In this document: piece by piece, positions 4,865-6,738 of the stretch
How positions within the stretch are numbered: the stretch's first letter is position 1
Layout: every line of letters begins with the position of its first letter
Source of the DNA: Desulfobacterales bacterium
Lineage (GTDB): Bacteria; Desulfobacterota; Desulfobacteria; Desulfobacterales; UBA11574
Direction: 5' to 3'
Length of the DNA stretch: 6,738 nucleotides
Assembly: GCA_030601485.1 (NCBI GenBank)
Contig: JAUVTO010000094.1
Location: 1 to 6,738 of the forward strand
Notes under the pieces: model-generated
What the model was told of the DNA's origin: nothing
Databases searched by the model: none
What the model saw: the letters and a program-made list of their open reading frames with translations, nothing else
Program-made: the position numbers and the translations under genes

Positions 4865-6507
4865 AAATAATACCACTGGGCGGGCTGGGAGAAATAGGGC
4901 TGAACATGATGGTTTTTGAATATTCCGATTCAGCTTTTATTATTGATGCCGGTCTGATGTTCCCCGAAGACTATATGTTAGGGATTGATTACGTAATTCC
5001 CGATATGAGATATTTAAAACAAATTCAGTCAAAAATTTCGGGGATCGTATTAACCCATGCCCATGAAGATCATATCGGGGCACTCCCTTTTCTGTTGAAA
5101 GATATAAACGTTCCGATTTTCGGAACTCCTTTTACGCTGGGAGTCGTGCGAAACAAACTGGAAAAGCAAACTTTTTTTTCTTCCGCTTTATTGCATGAAA
5201 TTTCTCCGGGGGGAAAACTTAAATTAAGTCCTTTTGAACTCGAATTTATCCGGGTCTGCCACAGTGCGATTGACGGGGTCGGTATTGCCATAAAAACGCC
5301 TCTTGGACTTGTTGTTCATACCGGAGATTTTAAAATTGGCCAGACTTCTGCTGATGGAATGATAACCGACGTCAACCAGTTTGCACGGTGCGGCGACCAA
5401 GGTGTCCTCGCCCTGCTGTCGGATTCCACAAATGTCGAAAAAGAAGGATATACAATCTCCGATCAGGAGGTCGGTGAGACACTGGCAAGCATCTGTGCAG
5501 GGAGAAAAGGGCGGATTATTGTGGGACTTTTTGCTTCCAATATTGCCCGTATTCAACAGGTCATTAATATTGCCCGTGCAATGGACAGAAAAGTTATTTT
5601 CAACGGAAGGAGCATAGAAACAACTGTAAATATTGCAAAAGAACTTGGATACTTAAATATTGCCGAGGAAATGGAGGTAGATGTTAAACAACTTAATGAC
5701 TTTCCGGATAACAAGATTGTAATCATAACAACCGGAAGTCAGGGAGAACCCATGGCGGCTCTGGCCCGAATGGCTGCGGACGCCCATAAGCAGATAAAGA
5801 TCAAAGAAGAGGATACGGTAATTTTTTCCTCGAAATTTATACCGGGCAATGAAAAGGCAATTACCAAAATTATTAATAATCTTTATAGACGAGGGGCCGA
5901 CGTTATTTATGAAAAAATATCCGAGATCCATGTATCCGGACACGCTTTTCAGGAAGAATTAAAGCTGATGATAGACCTGACCCGGCCTAAATATTTTATT
6001 CCGATCCACGGAGAATACCGGCATCTGATTCTTCATGCACGTCTGGCCGAGCAAGTCGGTATTCCAAAGGAAAATATTCTTGTTGTTGAAAACGGTCAGG
6101 TTATTGAATTTACCGAAAACGGCAGCAGAGTTCGAGAGAATGTTTTGACCGGCCGGGTGTTTATAGACGGTAAAGGAATTGGAGATGTCGGGCGCAGTGT
6201 GCTCAAGGAGAGACGTAAGTTATCAGAAGACGGCTTAGTGGTTGTTATCATGGTTTTTGATGAGGAGACAGGAATCGTGGTACACGGTCCTGACATTGTT
6301 TCCTACGGCTTTGTGTTTGAAATGGAAACAGGCCATCTTTTGGAAGATGCAAAGTGTATTATACTCGAGATCGTAGACGAATTCGGCACTGTGGTTCCCG
6401 ACCGGATCAATAAAATCCGGTCAAAAATCCAAATTGCTCTAAGGAAATTTTTTTCCTTTACCATAAAACGCCGTCCGGTTATACTTTCTTTTATACTGGA
6501 AGTTTAA
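4858..6507 (+). CDS. rnj: Ribonuclease J (beta-CASP metallo-beta-lactamase RNase)
   Basis: RNase J is a cytoplasmic zinc-dependent 5'-to-3' exoribonuclease and endoribonuclease acting in mRNA decay and rRNA maturation. Length is 549 aa, close to the roughly 555 aa of Bacillus RNase J1. The metallo-beta-lactamase domain starts with PLGGLGEIGLNM (6-17) and has the zinc motif HAHEDH (His67, His69, Asp71, His72), His135 in CHSAIDG and Asp157 in HTGDFK. The beta-CASP part shows SDST (188-191), GSQGEP (293-298), His358/His362 in IHVSGHA, and His384 in PIHGEYR. The C-terminal domain (about 430-549) begins RVFIDGKGIGDVG. Everything needed for activity is present. The usual HSIPD stretch after the third zinc ligand reads HSAID here, a mild change. 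The ATG at 4858 overlaps the plsC stop as ATGCTAA, typical of stop-start coupling; the upstream AGAAAG is a weak ribosome site. It is the last gene of the operon. Confidence 0.96.
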   Translation: MLKIIPLGGLGEIGLNMMVFEYSDSAFIIDAGLMFPEDYMLGIDYVIPDMRYLKQIQSKISGIVLTHAHEDHIGALPFLLKDINVPIFGTPFTLGVVRNKLEKQTFFSSALLHEISPGGKLKLSPFELEFIRVCHSAIDGVGIAIKTPLGLVVHTGDFKIGQTSADGMITDVNQFARCGDQGVLALLSDSTNVEKEGYTISDQEVGETLASICAGRKGRIIVGLFASNIARIQQVINIARAMDRKVIFNGRSIETTVNIAKELGYLNIAEEMEVDVKQLNDFPDNKIVIITTGSQGEPMAALARMAADAHKQIKIKEEDTVIFSSKFIPGNEKAITKIINNLYRRGADVIYEKISEIHVSGHAFQEELKLMIDLTRPKYFIPIHGEYRHLILHARLAEQVGIPKENILVVENGQVIEFTENGSRVRENVLTGRVFIDGKGIGDVGRSVLKERRKLSEDGLVVVIMVFDEETGIVVHGPDIVSYGFVFEMETGHLLEDAKCIILEIVDEFGTVVPDRINKIRSKIQIALRKFFSFTIKRRPVILSFILEV

Positions 6508-6538
6508 CAAAAAACAGGTAATGGGTAAAAAATCGAAT

Positions 6539-6728
6539 TCATCAATCCATAACCTAACCCGGATAAACTGGAAAAGTTATAAGTGAACTAAAGTTTGAAG
6601 TGAGCTAAAGTTGTGGAACTCACCTTCGGCGAGACCAATTATAATAAAAATAGATAGAGTACCTTAACTTTAGGCACTTTAAACTTTAGTTCACTTTAGG
6701 CACTTTTCAAGTTTCAATCATCAATCCA
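6539..6728. repeat. 11-bp direct repeats TCATCAATCCA flanking the 3' inverted repeat
   Basis: TCATCAATCCA occurs exactly at 6539-6549 and 6718-6728, enclosing the inverted repeat at 6581-6696 with unequal margins (31 and 21 bp). The pair could be the remnant of an insertion, part of the repeat element itself, or AT-rich coincidence. Eleven exact bases 179 bp apart is unlikely by chance in so short a gap but not impossible. Confidence 0.6.
6581..6696. repeat. Large inverted repeat downstream of rnj
   Basis: The left arm (6581-6612, starting AAGTGAACTAAAGTTTGAAG) is complementary to the right arm (6666-6696, ending TTTAGTTCACTT) apart from one base change and one 2-for-1 base difference. The loop is 53 nt and contains a small GC-rich hairpin, CTCACC..GGCGAG, at about 6618-6632. 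The arms are themselves built from an ACTTTAG-C/A-ACTTT motif: ACTTTAGGCACTTT occurs twice exactly, at 6667-6680 and 6693-6706. The element starts 74 bp after the rnj stop and could act as a 3' structure or terminator for the operon. No protein is encoded within it. Its form is that of a short palindromic mobile or MITE-like repeat. Confidence 0.8.
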
Positions 6729-6738
6729 AAAACGCATC

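Noticed and set aside
5070..5943. Several open frames antisense or out of frame inside rnj
   Set aside because: All lie inside a full-length RNase J reading frame with intact catalytic motifs and show no independent ribosome sites or domain features.
1..6738. A new multi-gene defence, mobile or biosynthetic system
   Set aside because: The genes are mainly housekeeping families in separate units. There is no recombinase, toxin-antitoxin pair, nuclease-helicase pair, reverse transcriptase or CRISPR, and the two unknown genes are not adjacent to each other.

Overview
The window looks like ordinary chromosomal DNA from a moderately AT-rich, anaerobic or sulfate-reducing-type Gram-negative bacterium, most likely Desulfobacterota (Desulfobacterales-like). 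The taxonomic guess is inference. It rests on the small 2x[4Fe-4S] ferredoxin, an RNase J in a plsC operon, a Ste24-type M48 protease, and intergenic repeat types that I associate from memory with environmental deltaproteobacterial genomes. There are no tRNA or rRNA genes, transposase, CRISPR array or phage genes.

Layout. Bases 1-395 hold the 3' part of a cyclophilin gene on the + strand, cut by the window edge. It converges on an uncharacterised 188-aa gene on the - strand (482-1048), with a strong hairpin between and over their ends. An AT-rich gap follows, ending in a possible promoter, a four-copy 8-bp tandem repeat and a very good ribosome binding site that sets the start of a 62-aa ferredoxin (1331-1519). 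After a second hairpin comes an O6-alkylguanine-DNA alkyltransferase gene (1633-2133, +). This converges on a seven-helix Ste24/CAAX-protease-like M48 metalloprotease (2164-3429, -).

Bases 3430-3802 are non-coding and rich in repeats, including a 25-bp-arm imperfect inverted repeat. A tight three-gene + strand cluster follows: a 110-aa uncharacterised protein (3803-4135), the acyltransferase PlsC (4139-4864) and ribonuclease J (4858-6507). The gaps are 3 bp and a 7-bp overlap, so the three are probably co-transcribed and translationally coupled. The last 231 bases are non-coding and hold a second large inverted repeat (arms of about 31 bp) inside a pair of 11-bp direct repeats.

Function. The genes are mostly housekeeping: protein folding (cyclophilin), electron transfer (ferredoxin), repair of alkylated DNA (Ogt), membrane proteolysis (M48), phospholipid synthesis (PlsC) and RNA processing or decay (RNase J). 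I see no clear sign of a new multi-gene system. The items most worth a second look are the 110-aa protein with potential metal ligands in the plsC-rnj operon, the two intergenic inverted-repeat elements, the tandem repeat in the ferredoxin leader and the unrecognised 188-aa protein.
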